From contig NZ_JASTZU010000034.1 of NCBI RefSeq assembly GCF_030282825.1, forward strand, positions 124,001 to 188,000: a stretch of 64,000 nt of DNA, written 5' to 3'. The position numbers and the translations under genes were made by a program. Under the pieces are notes generated by a model. That model was not told the DNA's origin. It saw only the letters and a list, made by a program, of their open reading frames with translations, and did not search any database. This stretch comes from Aquibacillus rhizosphaerae (GTDB lineage Bacteria; Bacillota; Bacilli; Bacillales; Amphibacillaceae). Shown piece by piece: positions 9,485 through 17,785 of the stretch (the stretch's first letter is position 1; every line of letters begins with the position of its first letter).

Positions 9485-9809
9485 CGCAGGGGTACAAATA
9501 ATAAATAACTGGAAACAACAAACGGATAATCTAGCTAGTCTTTTTAGTGAAAGAAAATATCAACAAGCAGAAAAGCCAATGGTCCAGTATATCAAAGACT
9601 TTAATCAAGCTCTTTATATCGTTAACAAGCAAACATTACATCAAAATATAGTGGACTTTAAGTACAAGCCTGTTAATGTGGAGGAACGAATTGCATTCAT
9701 TAGCAATCAACCTCGACAATATCATAGCTATATTCAATTAAATGAATTATTTAAGGAACTAGAGAAAATTTATGCCAGAGCCACCATAATGGAGAAAAAC
9801 AAAAATTAA
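9477..9809 (+). CDS. ypoC: YpoC-like protein
   Basis: A 110-residue cytosolic protein of unknown biochemical function, in the position of B. subtilis ypoC (between nth and ponA). It starts with GTG at 9477, overlapping the nth stop by eight bases, with AGAGAAGG seven bases upstream. It is rich in aromatic and charged residues (ERKYQQAEKPMVQYIKDFNQALYIVN) and is predicted helical. Assignment rests on synteny plus general resemblance. A bidirectional terminator follows and is shared with the convergent ponA. Confidence 0.7.
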   Translation: MFDAGVQIINNWKQQTDNLASLFSERKYQQAEKPMVQYIKDFNQALYIVNKQTLHQNIVDFKYKPVNVEERIAFISNQPRQYHSYIQLNELFKELEKIYARATIMEKNKN

Positions 9810-9811
9810 TG

Positions 9812-9856
9812 AGAAAAGCACAACTACTTTTAAAAGAGTAGCTGTGCTTTTTTAAG
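9812..9856. terminator. Bidirectional terminator between ypoC and ponA
   Basis: AAAAGCACAACTAC pairs with GTAGCTGTGCTTTT (one mismatch) with A runs on the left and T runs on the right, so it can serve both the plus-strand dnaD-nth-ypoC operon and the minus-strand recU-ponA operon. Confidence 0.85.
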
Positions 9857-9859
9857 ATG

Positions 9860-12493
9860 TTATGCTGAAATTTTCCTAATAGCATACATTTCAGATTGAT
9901 CATTCAGAATGATGCTACTTGTTGGCTGTGGCTCTGGCTCCTCTTCAAGCGGAAGGTCACCAGGGGTTTCAGGATTTTCATCCTCTTCCCCTTCAGCCGG
10001 ATCGCCTTCTTCTTCAGTGGTATCATCATTTTGGTCACCATCATCACCTGTATTACCACCACCGTTGTTTTCGCCATTACCATTACCGTTTCCATTGTTA
10101 CCATTACCATTACCATTTTGCTCTTCTGTATTTTCCTCTTCCTCAGGAACTTCTTCTTCAACTTCCTCTTCAGGAATTTCAACTTGTACAGAAGCTGCTT
10201 CACTCACATTACCTGAGTTTTGATCACTAGAAACAATTACTTGTACAGTATAGGTTGTTCCTTGTTCTACGTTTTCAATAACGAGTTCTTTTTCCTTGGT
10301 TGTTGTTAATTTATTTACTGAACCATTCGTACCAGCACTTACTTCAAATGAAACTGGTTTATTATCATCTTCATCATAATTCCATTCAACATTTATCAAT
10401 TGATTTTCTTCATTATAAGTTGCTGATAATCCACTTACTGGATCCAACTGATCGTATTTCTCGGATGTTTTTGTTGGTTCAGTACCCTTTACAAACAACT
10501 CAGTTACTTTTTCAGAGTCTGGTGTATACTCACTTGGAAGTTTAGCAGGGTTGGACCCTTTTTCCACGGTTACTTCCACAACCGAACTTGGTCTTTGGAA
10601 ATCAGGTGTATCAATATCTTTTGAAATTTCACTCATCGTATATTTGAACAGGCGTTGCGCAAGTTTTGTATCAGTTACGGTTCGCTCGTGTTCATCATAA
10701 CCAGTCCATACCGCTACCGTATAATTTGTTGTATAACCACTAAACCATGAATCAGGGCTACCATCTTTCCCTGTAAGGTTGGTCGTACCGGTTTTTCCTG
10801 CTACTGGCAGACCAGAAACTGCTGCTTCTGTTCCAGTACCAGGTGATCTTAATACAGATTTAAGCATATCCGTCACCATATAAGCAGTATAGTCTGACAT
10901 TACAGCTTCTGGTTGTGTTTTAAATTCTTCTGTGCGATTGTCATTATAGACTATTTTTGTTACGGCATAAGGCTCATTGTAGATACCCTCATTTCCAAAT
11001 GCGCGATAGGCACCTGCCAATTGTAGTGGTGTAACTCCTGTCTCAGTACCACCAATAGCATCCGTTATTGTTACAGAATCATTCGCAAATTCGATGCCGA
11101 GATTATTTGCAAATTCTTTTGCAGGACCATAACCAACTTCTTCTAATGTTTTTACAGCAGGTATGTTATAAGACCTTTGCAGAGCATACCTAGCTGTAAT
11201 CCATCCATGACTCACTTCGTCCCAATTTAAAATGGTAGAATCTGTACCCGCGATCTTATATGCACCATCATCATTAATTTGATGATAGGTAGACCATTTT
11301 AAATTCTCAATCGCAGGTCCATAGGAAAGAATTGGCTTAAACGTGGATCCAGGTTGTCTTCCGTCTCCATCAATAGCATAATTCCAACCATCATTTTCTC
11401 TATTTCTACCCCCACCAATTGCGCGAATAGCCCCCGTTTTAGTGTCTAAAACGGTCAAACCAGCTTGGAAATCTTCATCTGGATAAGTAATTGGATTACT
11501 TTCACTGTTACTTAACAAAAATTCCACATGTTCTTGTGCACTTCGATCCAAGGTTGTATGAATATCTAAACCATCTTTATATATATTTGCACCAGTTTTT
11601 TCTTCCACTTCGTCAGCAATCTGTTGAATAAACGCTTCGTATTTCGTTGAGTCGGGACGTTTTTCAACAAGCATAGATTCGACCGAAACATCCATCGCCT
11701 CATCAGCTTCTGCTTGAGTGATTTTACCGTGTTGGACCATTAAGCTTAGAACTGTATTCATTCGTTCCTTAGCTAAATCCGGATTTTCAAATGGATTATA
11801 TGCAGTTGGGCGTTGAGGTAAACCTGCAAGCAAAGCTGCCTCTGGTAAAGTTAGCTCTTGTAAGTTAGTTTTGCCAAAATATATCTCTGCTGCTTTAGCA
11901 ACACCATATGCATTCGCACCGTAAAATATTTTATTTAAGTACATCTCCATAATTTCTTCTTTAGAGTAATCACTATCTATTTTAACTGCTAACCATTGTT
12001 CTTGAACCTTACGTTTTATTGTTTTGTCACTAGACAGAAAAGAACCTTTGACAACCTGTTGTGTTATTGTACTAGCACCTTGAGAACCAAAACCATCTGT
12101 GACGTTGGCAATAATGGCGCCACCAATTCTTCTGAAGTCAATTCCTGAATGTGTCATAAAACGTGCATCTTCCGTAGCTATTACCGCATCAATTAACACA
12201 TCTGGTAAATCATTATAAGTAATTTTAGTTCTTTTTTCGGTTCCTAAATCTGCAAATATTTCCCCGTCCATATCACGGATTTTTGTTGATGCAGGGTCGG
12301 ACAATAGAGCAGAATCAATATCGGGTGCTGTCGCAACATAATATCCAAACACAGTTCCGACACCTAGCCCTGTCACTAAAATTATAATTCCTACTATTAA
12401 AAATAATTTTTTCCATATAGGTTTTTTCTTTGATTTTTTTTGGTTCTTTAGTTGTTGTCTTCTTGCTGTACGAGATTGGCTTTCATTTGCCAT
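9860..12493 (-). CDS. ponA: Class A penicillin-binding protein 1 (peptidoglycan glycosyltransferase/transpeptidase) with FN3 domain and acidic-NG tail
   Basis: A bifunctional cell-wall synthase of 877 residues. Order: basic cytosolic N-terminus, one transmembrane segment (about 31-52), and a GT51 glycosyltransferase with the catalytic EDARFMTHSGID, QGASTITQQ and MYLNKIFYG. Then comes a transpeptidase with PGSTFKP (active Ser), SYN and KTGTT. A fibronectin type III module follows at about residues 690-780 (SGLSATYNEENQLINVEW). The tail of about 80 residues is low-complexity Glu/Asp with NGNGN repeats, before a short conserved-looking end. GGAGGAAGATGAG precedes the ATG. It is cotranscribed with recU, 18 bases upstream, an arrangement conserved in Bacillus that couples wall synthesis with chromosome-segregation genes. 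Confidence 0.95.
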   Translation of the reverse strand: MANESQSRTARRQQLKNQKKSKKKPIWKKLFLIVGIIILVTGLGVGTVFGYYVATAPDIDSALLSDPASTKIRDMDGEIFADLGTEKRTKITYNDLPDVLIDAVIATEDARFMTHSGIDFRRIGGAIIANVTDGFGSQGASTITQQVVKGSFLSSDKTIKRKVQEQWLAVKIDSDYSKEEIMEMYLNKIFYGANAYGVAKAAEIYFGKTNLQELTLPEAALLAGLPQRPTAYNPFENPDLAKERMNTVLSLMVQHGKITQAEADEAMDVSVESMLVEKRPDSTKYEAFIQQIADEVEEKTGANIYKDGLDIHTTLDRSAQEHVEFLLSNSESNPITYPDEDFQAGLTVLDTKTGAIRAIGGGRNRENDGWNYAIDGDGRQPGSTFKPILSYGPAIENLKWSTYHQINDDGAYKIAGTDSTILNWDEVSHGWITARYALQRSYNIPAVKTLEEVGYGPAKEFANNLGIEFANDSVTITDAIGGTETGVTPLQLAGAYRAFGNEGIYNEPYAVTKIVYNDNRTEEFKTQPEAVMSDYTAYMVTDMLKSVLRSPGTGTEAAVSGLPVAGKTGTTNLTGKDGSPDSWFSGYTTNYTVAVWTGYDEHERTVTDTKLAQRLFKYTMSEISKDIDTPDFQRPSSVVEVTVEKGSNPAKLPSEYTPDSEKVTELFVKGTEPTKTSEKYDQLDPVSGLSATYNEENQLINVEWNYDEDDNKPVSFEVSAGTNGSVNKLTTTKEKELVIENVEQGTTYTVQVIVSSDQNSGNVSEAASVQVEIPEEEVEEEVPEEEENTEEQNGNGNGNNGNGNGNGENNGGGNTGDDGDQNDDTTEEEGDPAEGEEDENPETPGDLPLEEEPEPQPTSSIILNDQSEMYAIRKISA

Positions 12494-12511
12494 AACTCAT
12501 CTTCCTCCGTT

Positions 12512-13099
12512 CTAAAAATAAAGCTGGTCTATGATGGTTAAATAGTCAACCCTTGCCTGATATTTGAAAGGTATTAATTCACCAGCTTCTTTAATCTTGT
12601 TATATGGTATAGATTTTTTTCCTCCATTATATTGACTTTCCCAGTAAGGAAAAAGTTTCACAGCAGGCACAAAAAAAGTTTCGTCATGAACAGCAAATCG
12701 GATAATCATAAAACAAATTCCACCGTGATTACAAATAGATAACATATGACTTATTTGATGTTCATGAATATTTGCCAAAGGAAATGATGTTTTATTTTTT
12801 GTTTCCTTAGCTTCAAAATCAATATATCTTTCTCGATAAATGCCATTGTAATCGGTGGTGGATGCTTGTTTAAAGTATCCTTCTTTAATAACTGCTGCAC
12901 TACGTTTTGGATAATCTACTTTGACTATTTGAACGGGTGTTGGTTTTTTATGGATGATTGCTTTATTTGAATGAAGATAAAATAAATTTGTCTCGTTAAT
13001 ATCTTCTTCTAATGTCATTCCACGATTACTAAAACTCGTCCTACTGCTTCCAACTTTCTTAAGTTGTTGTGATGGTTTCTTGCCATTTGGATAGTTCAA
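12512..13099 (-). CDS. recU: Holliday junction resolvase RecU
   Basis: RecU cleaves four-way DNA junctions during recombination and modulates RecA in Firmicutes. The 195 residues contain SNRGMTLEEDINETN, IHKKPTPVQIVKVDYPKRS, the stalk-region Lys-rich segment, and the nuclease core DFEAKETKNKTSFPL followed by HEHQ. I use TTG at 13099: it has AGGGGGAG five bases upstream and gives the expected YPNGK N-terminus. recU is the first gene of the minus-strand recU-ponA operon and is divergent from yppC. Confidence 0.95.
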   Translation of the reverse strand: MNYPNGKKPSQQLKKVGSSRTSFSNRGMTLEEDINETNLFYLHSNKAIIHKKPTPVQIVKVDYPKRSAAVIKEGYFKQASTTDYNGIYRERYIDFEAKETKNKTSFPLANIHEHQISHMLSICNHGGICFMIIRFAVHDETFFVPAVKLFPYWESQYNGGKKSIPYNKIKEAGELIPFKYQARVDYLTIIDQLYF

Positions 13100-13202
13100 C
13101 TTTACTCCCCCTAATCCATGAGAGTATCATACCAAATTTTTCTCGTAAACGATAATAAAAATAAATAGTTAAGAAAATACTAGTCTTATCTAGGAGGCAC
13201 GT

Positions 13203-14174
13203 ATGAATATCATAAACAAGCTCGAGACCGATTATATTCATTATATAAAAAAAAAGACCCAACAAGCGAACAAAGATAATATTTCAAGAACGATGACTTA
13301 TCAAAAATTTTATAAAATACACCCTGAAATTAAATGGTCTTTTCTAGCTAGTATGGTGTCAAGAAATGCTGGATGGAACATGACAGATTTGAAGACCAGT
13401 GTTTATAAAAGCTTTTTAAAACCTAGAGTACGAAAACAATTGTTTTCTACGTATGAACGTGCAAATTGGTTAATCTTTTCAGATGCGTATCCCCAATTGT
13501 TGTTATATCAAATTTCTTTGCATTTGAATAGACCTATGTTTCACCTTTTATCTAGTTTTTCTGTTTCTACGTTCATGGTTAACGAATGGTTCCATTTCTG
13601 GAAATATAAAAATCAACAAAGATTACTAACTGCATTAATTATAAATGAACAGAACGTTATCCAATCACCCGTTCCAAAACACCCTTTCTACAAGCATCAT
13701 GTATTTATGAATTGGCCATATCTCTTACAAGACTTTTTTTTTATGAGTGTCGTATTATTTCCAACTAGAAATGGTTTTATTTATGCAACAAACGTTCATG
13801 ACTTTACTAGTCTTACAAAAAGAATAAAATTAGGAAAAAAATTAGCTAGTATTTTATTTCATTGTGACCTTTATCAAGACTTCTACGACTTTGCTGTACA
13901 TACAGAACATACTGGTTCTCGTTCTGATTACCAATCTTATTTAAAGAATAGCGATGGTTATCCCTCTCCTATATTACGAAAAGTTTATCCAATAATAACC
14001 CATCAAGATAAAATTCGTAAGGACTGGTTCCTTAATGGGGGTGTGAAAAAGAAATGGTGGAAGCCAGAAATACAACTTGTAGAGGACAATCATTGGAGTG
14101 TTTTTTGTAAAAAACGTAAAATCATAAACGATTTTTATAAAGTTAAAAATAAACTAAAGAAGACCTTTGCATAG
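13203..14174 (+). CDS. yppC: DUF2515 family protein YppC
   Basis: A 323-residue protein at the B. subtilis yppC locus, divergent from recU. Recognisable features are the helical N-terminus, SFLASMVSRNAGWNMTDLK, the WLIFSDAYPQLLLYQ segment and a basic C-terminus. The length and aromatic richness fit DUF2515; no catalytic motif is evident and the function is unknown. TAGGAGG precedes ATG 13203. A terminator shared with the convergent sspM follows. Confidence 0.82.
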   Translation: MNIINKLETDYIHYIKKKTQQANKDNISRTMTYQKFYKIHPEIKWSFLASMVSRNAGWNMTDLKTSVYKSFLKPRVRKQLFSTYERANWLIFSDAYPQLLLYQISLHLNRPMFHLLSSFSVSTFMVNEWFHFWKYKNQQRLLTALIINEQNVIQSPVPKHPFYKHHVFMNWPYLLQDFFFMSVVLFPTRNGFIYATNVHDFTSLTKRIKLGKKLASILFHCDLYQDFYDFAVHTEHTGSRSDYQSYLKNSDGYPSPILRKVYPIITHQDKIRKDWFLNGGVKKKWWKPEIQLVEDNHWSVFCKKRKIINDFYKVKNKLKKTFA

Positions 14175-14192
14175 AGTGCAAAGGTCTTTTAT
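14157..14192. terminator. Bidirectional terminator between yppC and sspM
   Basis: A perfect 12-bp stem (AAGACCTTTGCA / TGCAAAGGTCTT) with a five-base loop and T run lies between the convergent yppC and sspM-like genes, overlapping the yppC stop. Confidence 0.88.
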
Positions 14193-14205
14193 CATTAATT
14201 AGTGA

Positions 14206-14322
14206 TTATACAGATGGGCGGTCTGGACCTTCTAATTTTTTATTGCCATATCCAGCGCGTTTTTCTTCTTGTTGTTTTACACCGTTTTTCTTATCATTAC
14301 GTTTCATTTTTTTATTGCTCAT
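14206..14322 (-). CDS. sspM: Small acid-soluble spore protein, SspM-like
   Basis: A 38-residue, highly basic peptide. It begins MSNKKMKRNDKK and ends KKLEGPDRPSV, matching the hallmark C-terminus of SspM (KKLGGPNRPST in B. subtilis, from memory). The gene lies between yppC and the yppE region, where B. subtilis also carries sspM. A strong ribosome binding site (AAAGGAGGG) sits eight bases upstream of the ATG. SspM is a minor spore-core protein made in the forespore under sigma-G; I did not find a convincing sigma-G promoter by eye. Confidence 0.78.
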   Translation of the reverse strand: MSNKKMKRNDKKNGVKQQEEKRAGYGNKKLEGPDRPSV

Positions 14323-14487
14323 CTCAGAATCCCTCCTTTAACTATAGTTTGATTCAAATCATTAAAAAAATACGGCATTATTTCACTAAAAATGTATGTT
14401 TTCTTCTAGTTTTGTCGCTTGTGCAGGGGAGATTTATGTATTGGCGAATTAGAATTATTAAGAGAAAATTTTAAAGGAGGAATATAC

Positions 14488-14814
14488 ATGAGTCTTGCGA
14501 TGAAAGAAGTGTATCATGAAAAAAAATCTGTATCTAAAAAGGATTTTGAAAAGGGATATATGGACTTGATGAATCATATCCGAATCATTGACCAAAAATT
14601 GTCTACAAAGGCAGATGAGGTTGTTCTAACGATGACACTCGCTCACCGACAGGAAATTGAAGAATTGCAAACAGAAGTTATGAACCTACACGCAGAAGTG
14701 AAAAGGTTGAAGCAGGAGATAAGGACACAAGAAACAAAGCGAGTGGTATCAAGTATGAAATCCGTACATCCTTTTAGAAATTGGTTCAAAAAAATGCAAT
14801 TTGCCCGCAAATAA
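14488..14814 (+). CDS. Small coiled-coil protein, unrecognised
   Basis: A 108-residue protein beginning MSLAMKEVYHEKKSV. The middle (about residues 30-80) is a heptad-rich helix (HRQEIEELQTEVMNLHAEVKR) and the C-terminus is basic (PFRNWFKKMQFARK). ATG 14488 has AAAGGAGG seven bases upstream; the longer frame from 14419 has no such site. It lies just before yppE, where B. subtilis has yppD, but I cannot confirm similarity to YppD. It may bind DNA or membrane through its basic end; this is a guess. Confidence 0.65.
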   Translation: MSLAMKEVYHEKKSVSKKDFEKGYMDLMNHIRIIDQKLSTKADEVVLTMTLAHRQEIEELQTEVMNLHAEVKRLKQEIRTQETKRVVSSMKSVHPFRNWFKKMQFARK

Positions 14815-14846
14815 TATAAAGTAAATACGAAAGGCGGGATTTTTGT

Positions 14847-15197
14847 ATGGAATTTAAACGTATGACATTAGAATTAAAAGAAAGATTAGATAGATTAGCA
14901 CAATATTATCTTGAAAATGAAAAACCGAAAGATAAAAGGGATAAAGATTTTTTTATGTTTGTGAGAGAACAAACGACTCCTACATTTCAATTATTACAAG
15001 AGTGGGAAATGGAAGCACTAAAATTTGTGAAAAACCGTGATGTTCGTGTACATCCACAACAAGTTTCATCAACAAAAGAAAATATGGATTTATTATTAAT
15101 GCATAGCTATTACATTGATGTTAATCGAAAAAGATACATGAATTTAAATAAGTCTGTTCACTATGTATTTGACATATTGTTAGAGGACTTAAATTAA
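14847..15197 (+). CDS. yppE: DUF1798 family protein YppE
   Basis: A 116-residue, all-helical cytosolic protein. The pattern LAQYYLENEKPKDKRDKDFFMFVREQTTPTF plus a late SYYIDVNRKRYMNLNKSVHY segment fits DUF1798/YppE, and the locus agrees. GAAAGGCGGG precedes the ATG. It follows the coiled-coil gene by 32 bases and is probably cotranscribed. Function unknown. Confidence 0.8.
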   Translation: MEFKRMTLELKERLDRLAQYYLENEKPKDKRDKDFFMFVREQTTPTFQLLQEWEMEALKFVKNRDVRVHPQQVSSTKENMDLLLMHSYYIDVNRKRYMNLNKSVHYVFDILLEDLN

Positions 15198-15285
15198 ATT
15201 ATGTATCTTTTGGGTTTTTTTTTGATAAAATAGGTGTAATAACAACTTGTTCTCACTATTTACGATGAAAAGGATGTTGCTGTAG

Positions 15286-15684
<399 letters not shown>

Positions 15685-15721
15685 TTTAAAAAACTTATAC
15701 AAAATTAGGTAGTTGGCTCAG

Positions 15722-15749
15722 ACACGTCTCCTCTTCTTAACATAGGTTA
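15722..15749 (+). promoter_or_regulatory. Candidate sigma-K promoter for the CotD-like gene
   Basis: ACAC at 15722-15725 and CATAGGTTA at 15741-15749 (matching CATANNNTA) are separated by 15 bases, the spacing of sigma-K/sigma-E promoters. The site is about 35 bases upstream of the cotD-like start. B. subtilis cotD is sigma-K dependent, so the location makes sense. Confidence 0.55.
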
Positions 15750-15783
15750 CTAGTGAAGCTATAATAAAGAGAGGAGATCTTTT

Positions 15784-16185
15784 ATGAGTCATCACAAACC
15801 CTTTGGAATGAATTGCGGATGCCCACCAGAAACATTGGTGTATCCAACAAAGTATAATCAAGTTGACACATGCAGTGAGAATACTGTAAATCACGTTCAT
15901 CCTTCACACACTACGGTAGTTAATCATCATCTAACAAAAAATAAACATGTATACCCACACTCTACTTCTTATGCTACGGATGTAAATAGCGTAGATGTGT
16001 ACGGTGGATCATATCAGGTTCCAGCTCCACCTAGACCAAATGTTCCTGCGCAAGCACCTTATGGAGCTCCAGTGCCACCTGCAGGACCAGGTATGGGAGC
16101 TTACCCTGGAGTAGCCCCAAGACCACCAGCAGGACCAGTGCCAGGAGCGGCACCGGGACCTTTTGGCTTTAGAGGCAGAAAATAA
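15784..16185 (+). CDS. Spore coat protein, CotD family, with Pro/Gly-rich extension
   Basis: A 133-residue protein. The N-terminal half is CotD-like: CGCPPETLVYPTKYN, then His-rich HVHPSHTTVVNHHL and KHVYPHSTSY. CotD itself is about 75 residues; here an extra 50-residue tail is rich in PPxP, PAGP and PGA motifs, collagen-like but without strict Gly-X-Y periodicity. Such proteins are assembled into the inner spore coat. AGAGAGGAGAT precedes the ATG, and a likely sigma-K promoter lies upstream, which supports mother-cell expression. Confidence 0.82.
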   Translation: MSHHKPFGMNCGCPPETLVYPTKYNQVDTCSENTVNHVHPSHTTVVNHHLTKNKHVYPHSTSYATDVNSVDVYGGSYQVPAPPRPNVPAQAPYGAPVPPAGPGMGAYPGVAPRPPAGPVPGAAPGPFGFRGRK

Positions 16186-16263
16186 CAAACTTAGTAAGTT
16201 GAAAAGGGCTGGGTATCCCCCGGTCCTTTTCTTAATTTTAATTTTAAAAAGGATGTACATATC

Positions 16264-16830
16264 ATGAAGGTTTTAACAGTTACAGGATATAAGCCAATTG
16301 AAATGAGCATATTTAAACCAAACGATAAAAAGATAGTTTATATAAAGGAAGCAATAAAAAAAAGACTTGTCTCTTTCATTGAAGAGGGATTGGAATGGGT
16401 TTTGTTATCAGGACAAATGGGTGTGGAATTATGGACAGGCGAGGTCATACTTGACTTGAAAGAAGAATATGATATAAAAATAGGCATTATCCCTCCATTT
16501 CTAAATCAGGAGTCGCGCTGGCCAGAGCATTATCAAGCCACTTTTGAGGAAATGGTCTTACAAGCAGATTTTCATCAACCTCTGTATCAGGATGAATATA
16601 AAGGACCCTTTCAATTTAAGGCAAGAGATCGTTGGTTGATTGAAAAAAGTGAGGCCTGTTTAGTTTTATTAGATGAGGAATATCCAGGGAGTACAAGGTT
16701 TTTTCTAGAAGAAGCAAAGAAATTTAATGAGAAAAAGGGATACCCTATTTATACCATTACACCCTTAGATTTGGAGGACACAGTTCAAGAATTACAACTT
16801 AATAATCCTGACTATTGGAACAATGATTGA
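16264..16830 (+). CDS. ypsA: DUF1273/SLOG-domain protein YpsA
   Basis: A 188-residue cytosolic protein of the YpsA family, which has a Rossmann-like SLOG/LOG fold related to DprA and lysine decarboxylase-like proteins. Conserved pieces are VTGYKPIEM at the N-terminus, VLLSGQMGVELWTGEV (glycine-rich nucleotide-binding loop, about residue 45), PPFLNQESRWPE, and LVLLDEEYPGS near residue 140. It precedes gpsB (ypsB), as in B. subtilis, where YpsA has been linked to cell division and oxidative stress. Confidence 0.92.
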   Translation: MKVLTVTGYKPIEMSIFKPNDKKIVYIKEAIKKRLVSFIEEGLEWVLLSGQMGVELWTGEVILDLKEEYDIKIGIIPPFLNQESRWPEHYQATFEEMVLQADFHQPLYQDEYKGPFQFKARDRWLIEKSEACLVLLDEEYPGSTRFFLEEAKKFNEKKGYPIYTITPLDLEDTVQELQLNNPDYWNND

Positions 16831-16892
16831 CATTTCCTACTTTATTTGAAAAAATAAAGGATAAGCTCTGTGAAATATGAGGTGAATATTTA

Positions 16893-17198
16893 ATGACAAT
16901 AGAACGAACTCAGTTAAACGCCAAAGATATATTAGAAAAGAACTTTAAAACTTCTATGCGTGGATATAATCAAGAAGAAGTAGATGAATTTTTAGATGCT
17001 GTTATTCAAGACTACGAAAGTTTTAGCCAAGAAATTGAGCGTCTAAGACAGGAAAATGAGCGTTTGAAAAAACAAACAGATTCATCAGCAACTAGAACTA
17101 GACCTTCAGCATCTAGTCATCAGGTCAATTATGATGTTTTAAAGCGGTTGTCCAATTTAGAAAAGGCTGTATTTGGGAAGAAGTATGCTGATTCGTAA
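16893..17198 (+). CDS. gpsB: Cell-cycle protein GpsB (DivIVA-like)
   Basis: A 101-residue DivIVA-type adaptor that shuttles class A PBPs such as PonA between the septum and side wall. The N-terminal membrane-proximal domain contains [31 protein letters not shown], followed by a coiled coil, a Ser/Thr/Arg-rich linker and the C-terminal helix [15 protein letters not shown]. The gene sits directly upstream of rnpB, as in B. subtilis. Its partner PBP (ponA) is encoded about 4.4 kb away. Confidence 0.95.
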   Translation: MTIERTQLNAKDILEKNFKTSMRGYNQEEVDEFLDAVIQDYESFSQEIERLRQENERLKKQTDSSATRTRPSASSHQVNYDVLKRLSNLEKAVFGKKYADS

Positions 17199-17262
17199 TA
17201 ATTGTAAAATGTAGCGTTAATTACCAATGATTTAGTTCCTATGATATGGTATGATAAAATCA

Positions 17263-17291
17263 TTGACGCGCTACAAAGAAATTATTACAAT
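17263..17291 (+). promoter_or_regulatory. Sigma-A promoter of rnpB
   Basis: TTGACG at 17263-17268 and TACAAT at 17286-17291 are separated by exactly 17 bases. The expected start point (about 17298) is just upstream of RNase P helix P1. Confidence 0.8.
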
Positions 17292-17303
17292 AGATTAGCA
17301 CAT

Positions 17304-17700
17304 AAATGAATGTTTTGGTAATCGCTGCGTTATTTAGTAACGTAGAGGAAAGTCCATGCTCACACAAGCTGAGATTGCTTGTAGTGTTCGTGCTTGACGA
17401 AATCATAAGTCAAGGTAACCTATTGGTTAACGGCAGGGAAAATATCTAAGTCCTTTGGGATATGATATTACGACCTTGAAAGTGCCACAGTGACGGAGTC
17501 GGGTAGGAAACTGCTCGAATGGAACGAGGTAAACCCCACGAGTGAGCAACCCAAATATTGGTAGGGGCATCCTTGATTAGGGAATTCAACCGAAAAAGGG
17601 ACAAGCATTGTCTTGTAGATAGATGATTACTACTTGCGTACGAGGCTGACCACCGTTTGCAGTACTATAGTACAAAACATGGCTTATAAAACATTCATTT
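17304..17700 (+). ncRNA. rnpB: RNase P RNA, class B (Bacillus type)
   Basis: The catalytic RNA that trims tRNA 5' leaders. Helix P1 is formed by AAATGAATGTTTT (17304-17316) pairing perfectly with AAAACATTCATTT (17688-17700). Conserved core blocks are present in order: GGTAATCGCTGC, GAGGAAAGTCCATGCTC, GTGCCACAGTGACG, GGTAAACCCCACGAG, CCCAAAT.TTGGTAGGGG, GAATTCAAC, TAGATAGATGATT and ACAAAACATGGCTTA. The length (about 397 nt) and the location between gpsB and ypsC match B. subtilis. Confidence 0.97.
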
Positions 17701-17721
17701 GGTCTATAATAATAATGAGTT

Positions 17722-17762
17722 AACCCTTTCTAAATGGATAAAGCTTAGAAAGGGTTTTTAAT
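17722..17762 (+). terminator. Terminator of rnpB
   Basis: AACCCTTTCTAA pairs with TTAGAAAGGGTT, followed by a T tract, 22 bases after the end of RNase P RNA. Confidence 0.88.
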
Positions 17763-17785
17763 ATTGTTTAGAAGGGACTATACAT

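Noticed and set aside
9896-10545. Several long ORFs in other frames opposite or within the ponA 3' end
   Set aside because: They are by-products of the low-complexity Glu/Asn/Gly tail of PonA; they lack ribosome binding sites and have repetitive, non-protein-like composition.
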